From Hippophae tibetana (lineage: Eukaryota; Streptophyta; Magnoliopsida; Rosales; Elaeagnaceae): a stretch of 64,000 nt of DNA. Positions 11,430 through 24,828 of this stretch are shown piece by piece. A program made the translations under genes and the position numbers. The notes beneath the pieces are model-generated. The model did no database searches and had not been told where the DNA came from. It was given only the letters and a program-made list of their open reading frames with translations. The stretch is from assembly GCA_037013495.1 (NCBI GenBank), contig CM072809.1:7511001-7575000 (forward strand), in the 5' to 3' direction. Every line of letters begins with the position of its first letter. The first letter of the stretch is position 1.

Positions 11430-14400
11430 TTTTGTTCTCAAATAAAAATATTTTTCTCTCATTTGAGTCTCTTTTTTCATTAAAAATATTTTTTTCATGA
11501 ATTGAAAATTCAAAAAAATTTAAAATAAAATAAAATGTATAATATATATATAAATAAATTAAAGATACACAATAATATAAAATGAGCTAACAGAAAGACA
11601 ATAAGTTAACCAAGAGATTAATAGAAGTAAGAAAATGAAAGATTTTTTTTTAAAAAAAATTCAATTTTCCTATTAAAAATTTAATATTTTAAAACAAATT
11701 GGACTTAATTGACTATATTATTTAAAAGATAATAGATTAAATCTAACAAATTAAAAAAAGAGAGTAAAACATGCTTGTGCAAGATTAACTCTAATAACTC
11801 ACTTTACATTTATACAAAATAAATGCACTGAGAGTCTCTTAGTTATGTTAGTTAGAATATTTCAATCATTTTGTTATTTTTGTAATAGTTTAGTCATTTT
11901 ATTATTGAAAAATGATAACATGCAGAAAAATAATCAAATTTAAAAAATATTATTATTTTTTATTTATTTTTATCAATTTTATAATAATTGTTGTTTATTT
12001 ATAAAGAAAATCTAGAAAATTGATATCTCAATATAAATTGAAAAAATATTAGAAAATAAAAAAATTGATTATTTATTATTATACCGTAAATTTTTAAAAT
12101 AAAATCAATTAATTAATATAAAAAATAACTAAATAACTAAAATGTTATTCTTAGTGTAATTAAATGATTAGTGACACTTTATTTATAACTGTATATCTTG
12201 AATAATTGAGGTAGTGTATATGAAATAAAAAAAATTAAATAAATAAAAATATGAGATTATAAATAAAACATAGTATTAAATTAATTCATCTAACATACTT
12301 AACCTATTTATTATAGCCTCGAAGTCATAACATTATGTCATTATTTTCAACCATGAACACAAAATTATTGCATTATCTGTCAATTAAGATATATTTTTTA
12401 ATTATTTAATAATTACAATTTGAAGCAATAAATGAGATGAATAGCCTACATCGCCATCTCTCCCATTCTCCAATATATGGTCTAAATAAAAAAAAATGTT
12501 CCATATAAAATTCAACATATTTTATATAATAGTTTATTAAGTGCTCTAGTAAACTGAGATCTAAAAAGTTATATCTTTATTTTCGGTAGGTTTAAATCCT
12601 AAAGCAAGTAATGTGTAACATTTTCTAGTCAATGCGACATGCTAGCGCATGAGCACGTGAGCATGTGATTAAGATTAGTAGCATCATTTTTGGTCAATGT
12701 GCCATTGGTATACAAGTTTTAAATCTGCTATTAGATTTAAAATTTATATTTTACAAGTTAATATTATATATATAATAAAAAAATGTATTAGTTAATTTTT
12801 ATTTATTATTTATTTTTAATCAAAAATATATATTTTATATATCTTATTTTAATAAAAATATTTTTAAATTATTAATTTTTTAAAAAATATTGAGTATTAA
12901 AAGCGTACAATTTAAATAAACAAAATTTTATTTTTACATATAATTTATTTATAATTTCATAAATATTATATTTAAAATTTATATATTCTTCGCTACCTCT
13001 CCATCCATCAAAAACCAAAAAAATTAAAATCTTAAGTCAAAACAAAATTAATTATAAATAAATAAATTTTGAGTTAAAAGAATTCGTTACAACTTATAAT
13101 TTATTTATATACGTTAAAAAGTTAAAAACTCGTACCTAATTATAAATATACAAATTATGCACTTATTTTAAAAAAATATTTAACTATGAAAACATATTAC
13201 TAAGTAAAAACTTTTTTTCTATTTTTTTAAAATAGCATATAAGTAAAAACTCCTTTACTAAATTTGAAAAAAAGAGCATATATGTAAAAACTCCGTTACT
13301 AAATTTGGAAAAAGAGCATATGGTTACTTTATTTTCAATTGAATATATAGTTATTTTTTAAAATTAATATATTTTAGTTATCTCATTATTATATTTGTGA
13401 ATATATTTTAAGTCAATTTTGATTTTTTTTAATATTTTAATATATTTTAAGGTTAAATTTGATTTAATTTAATTAAAAAAATTAAAATATACGAAAAATG
13501 ATTAATTTTTTTTAAATGTAACAATAAGGTAATTAAGTGCATCAATTTTAAGAAAAAATACTAATGTATTTAATTTATAAAAATATATTTATCAAAACAG
13601 TTACTAAATTTCTAGGATTTTGTTTGAAGTATTAATAGAAGTTTTTAATGCGTGTAGGATTATTTGAAATTTTGAATGCAAGTCCATGATCAGTACCTCC
13701 AATAAGCCATTAAAAAAAAGAGTAATAGAAGTTTAAATAATCATACTATAAATTGTTTAACGAAGTTATATATTTTTGGGATGTTATTTGATGATTGAAG
13801 GAACTTATTCGTTTTTTATTTATTTAATTTTGTTTGTTTTTAAATGAAGGATCAAAGGCGGAGGAGACATCATTTTAGTATGCCTCGAGCATATTTTACA
13901 TGTTTGTTAGCACATATTAAATAATGTTATAGGTAGAATTTATGTAAATTTTATATTTGTCTATAAAATCAGATTATATTATATATAATTAAAATTGTAA
14001 AAGTATTAGAAAAATTAAACTTAAAGTGTGAGTTTAAATAATATTAAATACCGTTCTTAATTATTTAAATTCAATTTTAAATCTAATGTTTTAACCTTTT
14101 TTATTTCAAAAGAAAATTATTATTTTTTATTTTAAGAAACTAAGTAAAATGTAGAAAATAAATCAAATAGTAATTTTAATAATTTTTTTCTATATGAAAT
14201 ATGTAAGCAAAATTACATAAATAAGTTAATATTATTTACTAAAAATATTGTATAATTTATGCAACTACAGTTACAGCATTATATATTATACAAATTAATT
14301 ATAATATGATATATAATTCAGTTTAATATCTTGTTAGTTTCCAAAACCCTTTTTACAACTTAACAGGCTAAGTCCAACCAGTTTTAGGGTCCATTCTAAT

Positions 14401-14480
14401 CACGATCTCCAATGCTAAGTTTGCACGCTAGTGTATGAGCTTTACGGAATATTCTCTTATTTGACAAAGTTATGATGTGG
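11430..14480. other. AT-rich desert
   Basis: No gene is seen in about 3 kb of very AT-rich sequence. The only clear structure is a 41-base tandem duplication at 13235-13323. Confidence 0.5.
13235..13323. repeat. Tandem duplication, about 41-bp unit
   Basis: Two adjacent copies (13235-13275 and 13276-13315) begin GCATAT, contain GTAAAAACTCC and TTACTAAATTTG, and are followed by the start of a third copy. Confidence 0.8.
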
Positions 14481-14484
14481 TGGG

Positions 14485-14600
14485 ATTTTTTTATTTTTTT
14501 TAACAAAGAGAACTTTTTATCTCAAATATAATTTGAACTTACTACATTCAATGTTCAAATTACCATCAAAGGCTTATGTCATTGAGCTACTAGGTCTTTT
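14485..14600 (-). mobile_element. Degenerate tRNA-derived SINE
   Basis: Read on the minus strand, the segment starts near GACCTAGTAGCTCAATGACA, which resembles a pol III A box (TAGCTCAATG). About 60 bases on is AAGTTCAAATT, a degenerate B box (consensus GGTTCGAATCC). It ends in TCTCTTTGTT followed by an A-rich tail (the T-rich run at 14486-14501 on the plus strand). Overall length and order fit a plant SINE. No convincing target duplication was found. The copy is old. Confidence 0.5.
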
Positions 14601-14859
14601 GTAAGTTGAAGCTAAAACAAATTGATCTACTGCTAACTTTCAAGGAAAAAAAAACCCAAAGCAGTTTTCCTTTTGTAGCAATTACAAGGTGAGGTTAAAA
14701 GAATATTGATATACCACTACCTTTCAAGAAACAAAATACATTTTCCTTTTTACCCATTATTTAATGCTTTTTATTTTTCACCCATTCTTAATCAATTCTC
14801 AAATGTAAACATATATTTAAAAATAAATTTCATTTAAATACATGTTTTAAGATTTTATT

Positions 14860-15190
14860 GATGCAATATAAAATCAAAACAAGAACAAGAATTATATGTG
14901 TATTGAAACTAGAGAACAACTCCTCGATTGTTCTTAGAAAGGTTTACAAAAATCACATAACAAGGTCTTTGAGAAAGACATTGAAATTGGGTAAACAAGA
15001 GTGAGTCTTAGTTATGATCATGCACGAGTTTTATAAAAATTAAGCTTAATTGTTTCTATATACAAAGCCTCTCTCACACACATATGGCCTAACCGATTTT
15101 CATGTGTCTCATGCATCACTCATACACACAGCCACCATGTACATTTTGGTGCCAAGTTGGTTATTCAATTACAATAGAAGATAAAAGAGA
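14860..15190 (-). other. Possible 3' LTR of the adjacent gypsy fragment
   Basis: This segment lies directly downstream, in element orientation, of the gypsy coding relic. It has no open frame and shows a promoter-like GTATATAGAAAC stretch on the minus strand. It could be the element's 3' LTR. Without a second LTR in the window this cannot be confirmed. Confidence 0.3.
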
Positions 15191-15219
15191 AATCAATTGC
15201 TATCTGCAACCTTTCTATC

Positions 15220-16625
15220 TGCATCACAATCCTTATTTTCAACAAAATTCATCCTCAAATTCAAATTAATCACATTAGTTGCGTTTATGAGGTAGAATTT
15301 GCAAAGATTTGTTACATTGAACATGTTGGGAATGTTCTAATCTTCGAAGAAATCAATGACAAAAGTGTAGTCGTTGATTTTCTTAAGAATTCTAAAAGGA
15401 CTATAATTCTTAAGCTCAAGCTTGGGACAAGTGCCTTGTGATAATCTGTCTTTTGTTGAGGTACATCATGATGAGTTCACTATTTTAAAAATGCGTAAGT
15501 TTGTGATGCTGATCAGCCTACATTTTGTACTGTGCATTTATTTTCTCAATATGTTTTCGAATTTCTTGGTGGAATCAAGTGTAATTAGTAGCATATACAC
15601 CATCAACTTTGCTTTTTGGATTAGGTATGACTTGCAAATTTACACTAAAATTAGGTATGACTTGCAAATTTATATTAAAATTAGGTATTTTGGTGTAGAC
15701 AATAGAGAAGGATAAGTGATTAGTGGTGCGGTATATGAGACTATTGAGAGTAAACACAATTTGAGGAAGATGTAAATCTCATTCTTGAGGTTTTTCATGA
15801 GTCAAACATCTAAGTATAATGTCTATGGTTTTGTTGAGCACTTTTGTTTCCCTAACTGTCTGTGAATGATAAACATTGTTAAAATTCAAGTTGGTATCAA
15901 ACATGAGTCATAACTATTTCCAAAAATGACTAATGATCTTCACTTCATAAATATAGGTGGTGATTTTAGGGATGCCATGCAACCTGATAATGTCTCGAAA
16001 TAAGATAGTTGTTATGTTGTTGGCATCATATACCCTTTTACATGGGATCAGGTAGGACATTTTTGAAAACTTGTCCACTACTATAAAGATATAATATACT
16101 TTTCTTTTGTTGAGCGGTAGTCCGAGGATAAAATTTATGCTAAGATCCTCCCAAATGGTTATTGAAACTAGCAGAGGAGAGTAAAGGCCAATGTTTTGGC
16201 TGACTCCCTTAATCTTTGGTAGATAGAGTATTTATGCACAAATTTGGCTACATCTCTATGTAAATGAGATCAGTAGAATCTTTCCTCAACCAAAAATATA
16301 GTTTTGTCCCTACTAGTATGACCATTAAATCCTCTAGTATAAAGTTCGTGTATCAGGTATTCCTTTAAATTGGGTTTTAAGATGCACAATTTGTTGTTTT
16401 TAAAGAGATACTCATTTTGCAAATGGAAATCATGGGTAGGTTCATAGTTATTGCATTGGGTCTAAACAATTACAAAATCTTCATATGTTGCATATAATTT
16501 AAGAAGGATGTCAAAATTAATAATTTTAGTTTAAAAGGTAGTCAACAAGGTGTGCCTTCTACTAAGTGCATCAACGACCTTGTTTAATTGTCTCTCTTTG
16601 TGCTTAAACATATAAATAAAATTTT
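15220..16625 (-). mobile_element. Ty3/gypsy chromovirus fragment (pol 3' part)
   Basis: Minus-strand remnants of a gypsy polyprotein in the expected order: the end of RNase H (near 16570-16610, a VVDALSRR-type motif), the integrase zinc-binding region with an RFY..HLHRDVAKFV-type stretch (about 16220-16300), the integrase core with a VVDKFSKM-like motif (about 16060-16090) followed by RLHGIPK, and the integrase C-terminal region (about 15300-15560). These motifs are of the Reina/CRM-like chromovirus type. Gag, protease and most of reverse transcriptase are absent. It is a broken fossil with many breaks. A 30-base tandem duplication lies inside it at 15620-15688. Confidence 0.8.
15620..15688. 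repeat. 30-bp tandem repeat, 2.3 copies
   Basis: Units at 15620-15649 and 15650-15679 start ATTAGGTATGACTTGCAAAT and are followed by a partial third copy. The repeat lies within the gypsy relic. Confidence 0.85.
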
Positions 16626-16649
16626 ACAAATAGATGATTCATCAGACTT

Positions 16650-17305
16650 TTTTTTAGGATTTTTAAGATATGTTATCAGTTCAGAAGACATCTCAGTGAA
16701 TACTAAAAAGATTAACGCCATATAATCATGACATAATCCCACGTAAATAAATGAATTCAAGAGATTTCATAAAATAATAACGTTTTACAAAAAATAAAAA
16801 AGGAAATCAGATGCTATTTGCATCATTTATTTATTATTCAACATTTATTTTATAAAATGTAGAATGATATTATGGTTATTTAATAATCATTCCTAACTTG
16901 TTTATTAAAATTCTAATAATATTTATATTTTTGAATGTATATGTAAAAAAATTAAATATATATTTAAAATTATAATGCTTCAAAATTAAAATGATCATAT
17001 TTATATGCTAAGTTAATAATAATAGTTGATTTTATCTTTTTTTTATAGGTGAACTATCAATATTAAAATGAATATGTTTTAAGGTATTAATGTCATGTTA
17101 TATGGAGGAGTAATTGGGATAATCTCGTACAATATCGCGTCCACAATTATTAAACTTCATGTGAGAAATCTAACTCGCGCTTGTGGCTGTGAATTTGTTG
17201 GTCTAAATTCTGGAGCCATTCGTATACACTTTTGCATCCTCATTGCCCGTCTTTGCTTACTATTTGTATTTTAATTTTATAATTTCTGGTTGGTTTTGAG
17301 TCTTT
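16650..17305. other. Intergenic and promoter region of the START-like gene
   Basis: AT-rich sequence becomes more mixed from about 17090, where the promoter and 5' leader of the downstream gene are expected. No consensus TATA box is clear. Pyrimidine-rich leader sequence begins around 17230. Confidence 0.4.
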
Positions 17306-17310
17306 TGACC

Positions 17311-20300
17311 ATGTCTTCGGCAACTGCAACCGCCGTCGCAGCTTGTGCTTCAACTCCAAATCATTCGAGAAGCAGAGATTTGACTCTCTTGGGCGCTATG
17401 CCCACTTGGAGATGGAGAAAACACTCTTCTTTGAGATCATCGCCTTCTCTTAATACTCTATTGTTCAAAATCCCATTTGGGTCTGTTTACAGATCCAGTG
17501 GCACCGGCATCAAACCCTTATCCCCTGTTATGGAGTGGCAGGAATGCATGTAATGAACCCCTTTCTCTCTTTTATAATTTTTTGTGTTTTTTTTGTTTTT
17601 GGTTTTCTGTTTACTCTGATTTCGTTTTCAATCAGATGCGAATTCTAATGAGCTAATCAATAGGCCAGAATTGATCTATAAATCAGAAGACTGATGGGTT
17701 GCCCAAAGCTTATATATGTAATTTTTAAATTGAATTCGTTTAAAAAGTCCTTCCACAGTTTATTTAAGTACCCATTTTGGCATTTAATTAATTTTTCTAG
17801 TCGATCGAGTTATCCTAGGATACTTTGATCAGATTAAACTGTCTATGTTATTCACAGTAATTGCAAAGGACTCAATTTACTCATAGTCTATCTGGGAACT
17901 TATTTCAAGCTGATCAATGCAGCCTACTGGTATTAACTAGACAACGTGACAAAATGCAGAGTTAGGAAGGAAGTCGATGTTCCTATTTCAGTTGCTTATC
18001 AATGTTATTCGGATCGTGAAGCAATGCCCCGTTGGATGCCCTTTATTTCAGCAGTGAAGGTACGGATACTTCACCGTTTGCCAGTAATTATTGAATTTTA
18101 AAGGATCTTTGTCAAGAAACAATTTTCAATAATCTTGTGTTTGATTTGACTATTAATCTGGAATAGAATGTAAAGTTTTAATCTTCGTTCTTCCTGTACC
18201 GAATACACTGTAATGTTCTATTTTTTTTACACATTTGTATAACTATGTATTTATTTTTTTAATCATTTTATCTCATTTAAAAGTAAAAAAAAAATATTTT
18301 TATTTTTATTTCATTTATAATTTTATAAATTTACTTTAATATTTATTGAACAAATATAATAATAATAATATTGTTTTTATTAAATTCAATCCTTATTATC
18401 ATTTTTATTCCTACTACGTTTTCATTATACTAACCAAACATAACTTAAAAGTGATTTTGCTTAGTAGTGGCATTGAAGTTCTTGATCTTCCTACTGAAAA
18501 TAGATAACATAATTAACACTTGTGACAATTTTTAAGGCGCACAACTTAACCATGCTATCATACTCTTATCCCAAATCTGCTGTTTGCTGGGGAGAGTAAG
18601 ACTAGTCACCATTTTAGCTTATTATATATTCAAAGTTGTACATCATTAAGTATAACTTGATGCTTGATTTGCAATTTGTTCTATAGATATTGGAAGATAA
18701 ACCTGACCTATCACGTTGGTCATTGAAGTACGAAGCATTTGGTCGAGATATTGAATTCTCATGGCTTGCTCGAAATATGCAGGTAAGAATGATTTGCCTC
18801 ACCTTAATTTTTTCTTCTCACATGTTACCTTTTTTGTATATCAGTTGGAAAAAAGCTATGATTTTTAGTACATTTCTGACCCTTTTTTCCCACCTGTATT
18901 GTTGCAGCCCATACCTAATCAGAAGATCCACTGGAGATCTCTGGAAGGTCTTCCTAACAGGTAACAGGAAAATAAATGTTGCAGAAGTCATCAGTTACAC
19001 TACAGTTTTGCTCACTCTTATGGATCCAAGGATTTCTTTGAAGCATTAAGAAAAGTTATACGGAAAAAATGGGGAATATATAGTTAATGTATGTTAAAGG
19101 CGATAAAGTGGCCATACCTGATGTTGTTCTAGTAACTGTAGCTTATAAGAATACCACTAGACTAGATTAGATATATACTCAGACCAACCTACTTTAAATA
19201 CTGAAGAGAACTTGGGAACTCAAGAATCTAAATTGGATACCTTGGCAGAATCAACTTCTTCTTTGTTTTTTTTATAAATATTCCCTCCATGTACTCCTAG
19301 TTTACTTTCTTTTGAGTTTTCACGCGTGTGTATGTGCATGGAGTTGATATTTCTTGGATGCTATTCTGTGGTCACAAGGAGTGTTAGCCTTGTCCCACAA
19401 ATTTGAGGTTTTCTTTTGGTATAACTCCTTTGGTATGTCAGATAGGCTCTTTCAGCGCATATCTATTTTATTTTTCACTGGCTTCCATACATTATTTGCA
19501 ACTGGAATATGATATTTGTGTCCATCAGCTCCATTCTGTTACTGGGTTGTGTTTTGAGGTTTACTTTGATAGAACTTATGCGATTGTGTAATATTTTAAT
19601 GTCATCATTGCAGTAGACATTAGCATATCTATATTCATGGTATTAGAATCTTGATGAACTGGTATCTCAAATTGCAGAGGTGCTGTTCGCTTTTATCCAA
19701 AAGGTTCTTCATCATGCACGGTGGAGGTAAGAGTTCTTTCCAATTGCCAGAATTTTGATATTATTTCAGATTTTTAATAGTATATATGCTCTCATGTTCA
19801 ACTTTGATTGCCAAGAGTTATTGTGCGTACAAAGGTCATTCAAATTTATGCATCAATTGGTAGATCAGTCTACTGAAAATGTTTTTGAAAGTGTGGTCTT
19901 CCCTTGGGTATTGATTAGTGGCCAGAAGGAACATTTTTTCAATGAACAATGGCCCATGGTGTTCTATTTTCTACATTCAAATTCAAGTTTTTGAAACCAG
20001 CGTTGTTTGGTAACTACATCTGTATTCTTTTTTTTTTTTTTAATTAAAAATGAGTTATATTTTTTAGTCTAAATTAGAATTTGAAAAATAAAAGCTTAGT
20101 TCACCTTTCTTCTACCGTGCTCCATAAAATAGAATTTAAGCGTGAGACTATAAAAGAAAAATGATGGTTATAAAGAAAGCACAACACAATTTTACCAAAC
20201 GAGTAACTATTTTGGTTACTAGATAGGGTTACTTGTTTGTGTTTTTGTTAAAAGTGATTTTAGAATTAAATACTTTCAAGAAACAAAATGTGCTTTTTAA

Positions 20301-20971
20301 GTCATGAAAATACTTCTTAGTTGGAAAAAAAAATTTTATTTGGTTCAAAAGTATTTTTCTAATATCAAAAACATTTTTACAAGGTTTTGAGAACATATTA
20401 ACCCGAAAACATAAACATAAAACAGATCTTGTTGCAAAACTAGCCATAAAACAAAATTATTATCAAGATACCGTGGTTTATATTTTCCTTTGCATGGATC
20501 CTTTTCCCAGCTTATAGTGGAACTTTTCCTTGTTTACTCCTCTGCTTTGGTTTCTCACTCAGGTTTTTTCTTTCTTTCTTTTTCATTATTTCCAGTTAAC
20601 GGTTGCCTATGAAGTTCCTCAAATTTTGGCTCCAGTAGCATCGGTAAGTATTCTGAGAGACCCTAGAGTAAAATGAATAAGTGCAAGTTTTAGAAGTTCT
20701 ATGATTATACACGTGATGGTTAAAGGGAAAACGTGGAAATGTTTGCTATGAAATTCCGAAGTTGCAAACTTTTGTTTTTCCCTTTCCCCATCTTTAACAG
20801 TCAAAGGGGACAAAATCTTCATAAGGAATTTATCTCTGTTAGAGTTGCATAAAGCCATTAAGGTAACACTCTGTTTCTGGTGCAAATATTATCCAGGCAC
20901 TGAAACCATTTCTTGAAAGCTTACTTCAACGTGGTTTAGAACGGTTTGCTACTTTTGCAAAAAGCTGCTAG
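17311..20971 (+). CDS. Plastid-type SRPBCC/START (COQ10-like polyketide cyclase) protein
   Basis: Seven exons are inferred: 17311-17549, 17960-18059, 18687-18782, 18908-18960, 19678-19726, 20596-20643 and 20897-20971. They join in frame with GT-AG introns to 219 residues. Residues 1 to about 70 are rich in Ser, Thr, Ala and Arg and poor in acidic residues, as in a chloroplast transit peptide. From about Met74 the chain is a SRPBCC fold of the polyketide cyclase/dehydrase (COQ10-like) family, with VDVPISVAY, MPRWMPFI, WSLKY, IHWRSLEGLPN, VRFYPKG and LTVAYEVP segments as in Arabidopsis At4g01650-type proteins (compared from memory). Such folds form a hydrophobic pocket for lipids or isoprenoids; the ligand here is unknown. 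The start is the first ATG in frame. The C-terminus (LERFATFAKSC) matches family length. Nothing suggests decay. Confidence 0.9.
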
Positions 20972-23900
20972 TTCGACTCAAGTGGCCTAAACAATTGTTA
21001 ATTTACTCCATTTATTATGTTCGTAATTTGCACCACAAACATTTTGATTCAGCCATGTTGTAACAATGTCCTATTGACTCACATTATATCACTCCTAATA
21101 AGAAGCATAGACCAAGGAATACATTCAATTCATAGTGTACTGCTGTACCGGGCGTTGAAGCATGTTCTGGTCCTATCTTTTCTGCCTCGGGAATCTGTAC
21201 GTATAAACATAAGGGTGAATTACAAATACTTTCTTTCATGTTTTTTTTTAAATAGTAAAAAGATCACATAGATTTGAATTTTTTTTACTATTTTTCAACT
21301 TTTTAAGGATATTATTTGCAATAAAATTAATAAAAATTATGAAATTTAAGGGAAGATATTGTAATGAAATAATAATAAAAGAGGTGTAATTATATATTTT
21401 TTAAACTTAAAAGAGTATTTTTGTAGTTATATAAAATCATAAGGGATTCTATAATAATATTCCCCAAGCATAATCGTTAATTTTAGGCAAACTTACAATG
21501 TCACAAATTTACGATATCAACTGATACGTGTGTTATTATTTGAGTATGAGAAATGCCAAAATACAAATCATAAGTATATGTCCGGGGACCGTATTTTCAT
21601 AGTAATTGAATATTACAATTTGACCCCAAAAATTGTATCACTTTGTCATGTAATAACATATTTGTTATGCCAAATCAAATAATTAAATTATATTGGGCTG
21701 TAACTTGTCAAATTTTATTATACGAATTTTACATATATATTGATAAATATACTAAGTCTATATGTTTGGTCATAACGTGTACAGTATAACAACATATTTG
21801 TTTTATTTTCTATATTTTGCCTACAATTTTAAAGTAATATAATTAAAAAAATATTACAATTATTCAATTACTATTTAACTTATATATATTTCTCATGCTC
21901 TAAAATAATATCATCCAAAATTTTGTACTCAAAAAATTTAATAATTTTTATTTTTATTTTTATGACATTTCAAAATAAATTAATTTTTATATTGAGAAAA
22001 TTTTATTAATATAGTCTAATAAAGAAAGAAAAAGTCAAAACATAGAGTTATGTTGAAAATTCAAAAATATATTATATGAAGTATAATTTAGATATGTATT
22101 TCTCGTTGGTTAAAATTTATGCATATTTTTAATGTTCTAATATAATATAGCATGTTATATATATATATATATATATAGCATGTTTGAACCAAACAAATAA
22201 AATTTAAACAACTTAAAATTTATAATCATACAAATAACATTTCTTAATAATAAAATCATATATTTTTATTATTAAAAAAATCACATAAAATATCGTTCAA
22301 ATTGAATTACATCTATTCAATATTGAATTTAATTTAATTAGATACAATTCAATATTATTATAATTTTATCATTATTGTTATAAATTTTTATAATTTTTCA
22401 AAACATAATATACCATGACTTTATAACTAAATATTGAACAATACAAATTACTCTATCAGATTTTTTATATTTTATTTTAAATACAATCGAATAAGTATTA
22501 GAAAAAGTACGGTTCAATAAAAATGTGCGTTGGCATGGAGACAAGAACATAACCACACTTTGTTACTATGGAATTTTTTTTATATAATATTGTAGAATTT
22601 AAATTTTTTTATACATTTTTATGAGGAAGAAAAACTCAACATTTCATGGTACATGTGTATTGTTTTACCTTCTCCTAACATCCCCATATATATATATATA
22701 TATATCTATTTCAAGAAATACACTCGACCTAATTAAAAAATTCTCTTGGGACGAAGAGACAACAGTTACTCCAATTGAAGAGTTATAAAAATTATAAGAT
22801 TTAGATTTTAAATTATGTTAAGCATGTAAGTAGCATTGTTATTAAAAATAAAATTTACCTCGTTCCAATGATATAAAAATGTAGTTATTAAAGCAAAAAG
22901 TATTAATTAGTTTTGAATTATATTGACTCGGTTGGTAAAATTAACCAAAAAATAAATAAAAGTAATAAAATTAAAAAAAAATATAGGCATTTTTAAAATT
23001 TTTATACTATTAATATATTATATATCATAATTTAATTACAAGTTAGATATTAAATATTTTATAATTATTTAATTTAAATAATTTAATATAATTTATTTTT
23101 TATAATAATAAGATTGATAATAGTTAATTCATAGGTTATAAAATTAAATTATTTATTTAAAAAAATAATGTTATATCTATATCATACCTAATATTTAGAG
23201 AAGTTATATGATTATTTGATAAAATTTAAGAAACCTTCCCAAATTTTTTTCCCTATTTTAATTGGTGTAGACAATTATATAATAAATAAATCAATAATTT
23301 TTATTGATAAACAGAGGCTTTTCTTCAAATTTCAACTTGTTGTTATTACTTGATAGCAGTTAGACTGGTCCAACAGGGATGGAATTAAGAGAGAGTAAAT
23401 GAGGGCAGTGGGGGCAGCTGCAACAATAAATGAAAAGAGGAAGGAGCGAGAAGAAAAGTATCTTAAAGTGGGGTCCACTTTGGGTTGAATGGTAAAAAAC
23501 ATGAGACTGTTTGAAGTTTTGAAATCTTAATCAATGATAAGAGAGATTTTTTTTCTTAAAAAAAAATAACAGATAAAAAATAATATCTATTAAAAATATA
23601 TTAGCGTTATATTTATAATCAGTATTTATTTTATTTTATTTAAAAATTTATTTTTTAACATAAATATTTTATATTATATAAAATATATATAATCTAAAAG
23701 TTTTCATTGTTTAATTAATGAATTAATCATAAAAATAAAAATATATCACATTATTAAAAAACAAATAACACAAATAAAATTATAATATAATAAAAATAAG
23801 TTAAAATATAAAATATTAGGACAAATAACCTTAAAATTAATAGCTCACTTTTCTTATATATTATATAAAATTTAATAAAATTTTACATTATCTATTATTT

Positions 23901-24640
23901 AAGCATTGAAAACACAATTTTAGTGTTATAAAATTTAAAAAATTATAAAAATAACATTTTAAAATTTTATGATGATAAAATAATACTATAATAAAATTAA
24001 ATAATATTTAATTGAATGAAATTTAATAATAAATAGGTTAAATAACATTTTAATTTTAATTTTGGTTTAATAAGAAATTACATATTAAAATTTTTAAATA
24101 ATGAACACTTATAATTTAGATATAAAGGAATTCGTTTTTGTCATTATATATTTGACTAATGATTTTTTGTTTTCTCAAAAAAAAATCATCTCTAATCCAA
24201 CACCATTTCATCAAAATAGTGTAAAATTTGCAGTGAAAATTGCTTTAAATCAATATCAAATATTACACTAAATATAACATAATAAATAATATCATCCAAA
24301 ATTAATATAATATTATTTACACTTTATTTTTTTATAAAATTTTAATTATATTTACTTTAATTATATATATTTGACTATAATTTATTATAATTATATTTTT
24401 AATATATATAATAAATTAAAATTAGGTATATAATATAAAATTAGTAAAAAATTATTATAGAGTTAAAAATATGATATAAATTAAAATAATGATTTAATAA
24501 TTTAATAATTTATTTATAATAATAATTAATAAATTTTATATAATGATTATTAAAAAATAAAAAATATTTTTTAATATAATATTTATATATAGTAGAAAAA
24601 ATATAATTTAACTTTTGCAAGAAAATGGTATAATACGTTG
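20972..24640. other. 3' flank then AT-rich desert
   Basis: The first 200-300 bases probably hold the 3' UTR of the START-like gene. The rest is very AT-rich with short TA runs (near 22160-22177 and 22687-22706) and no supportable gene, RNA or structured element. Confidence 0.5.
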
Positions 24641-24828
24641 CTCTTATGGCTTAATTTCTATGTATATTTTGACTGTCTGTCCACCAAATCAATCTAAAAC
24701 GAAGCAAAGCAAAAAAGCGAAGTAGCAAACCAAATTCTTCCTTATTCTGTTCTTCTCTTTAGGCTTCCCTAACCTCCCCAATTTCCCACGCATTTTTCTC
24801 TTACCTCTCTTCTTCTGAAATCTCTCTC

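Noticed and set aside
18690-19049. 119-residue open frame
   Set aside because: Exon 3 of the START-like gene read through its intron; the spliced model fits the family far better.
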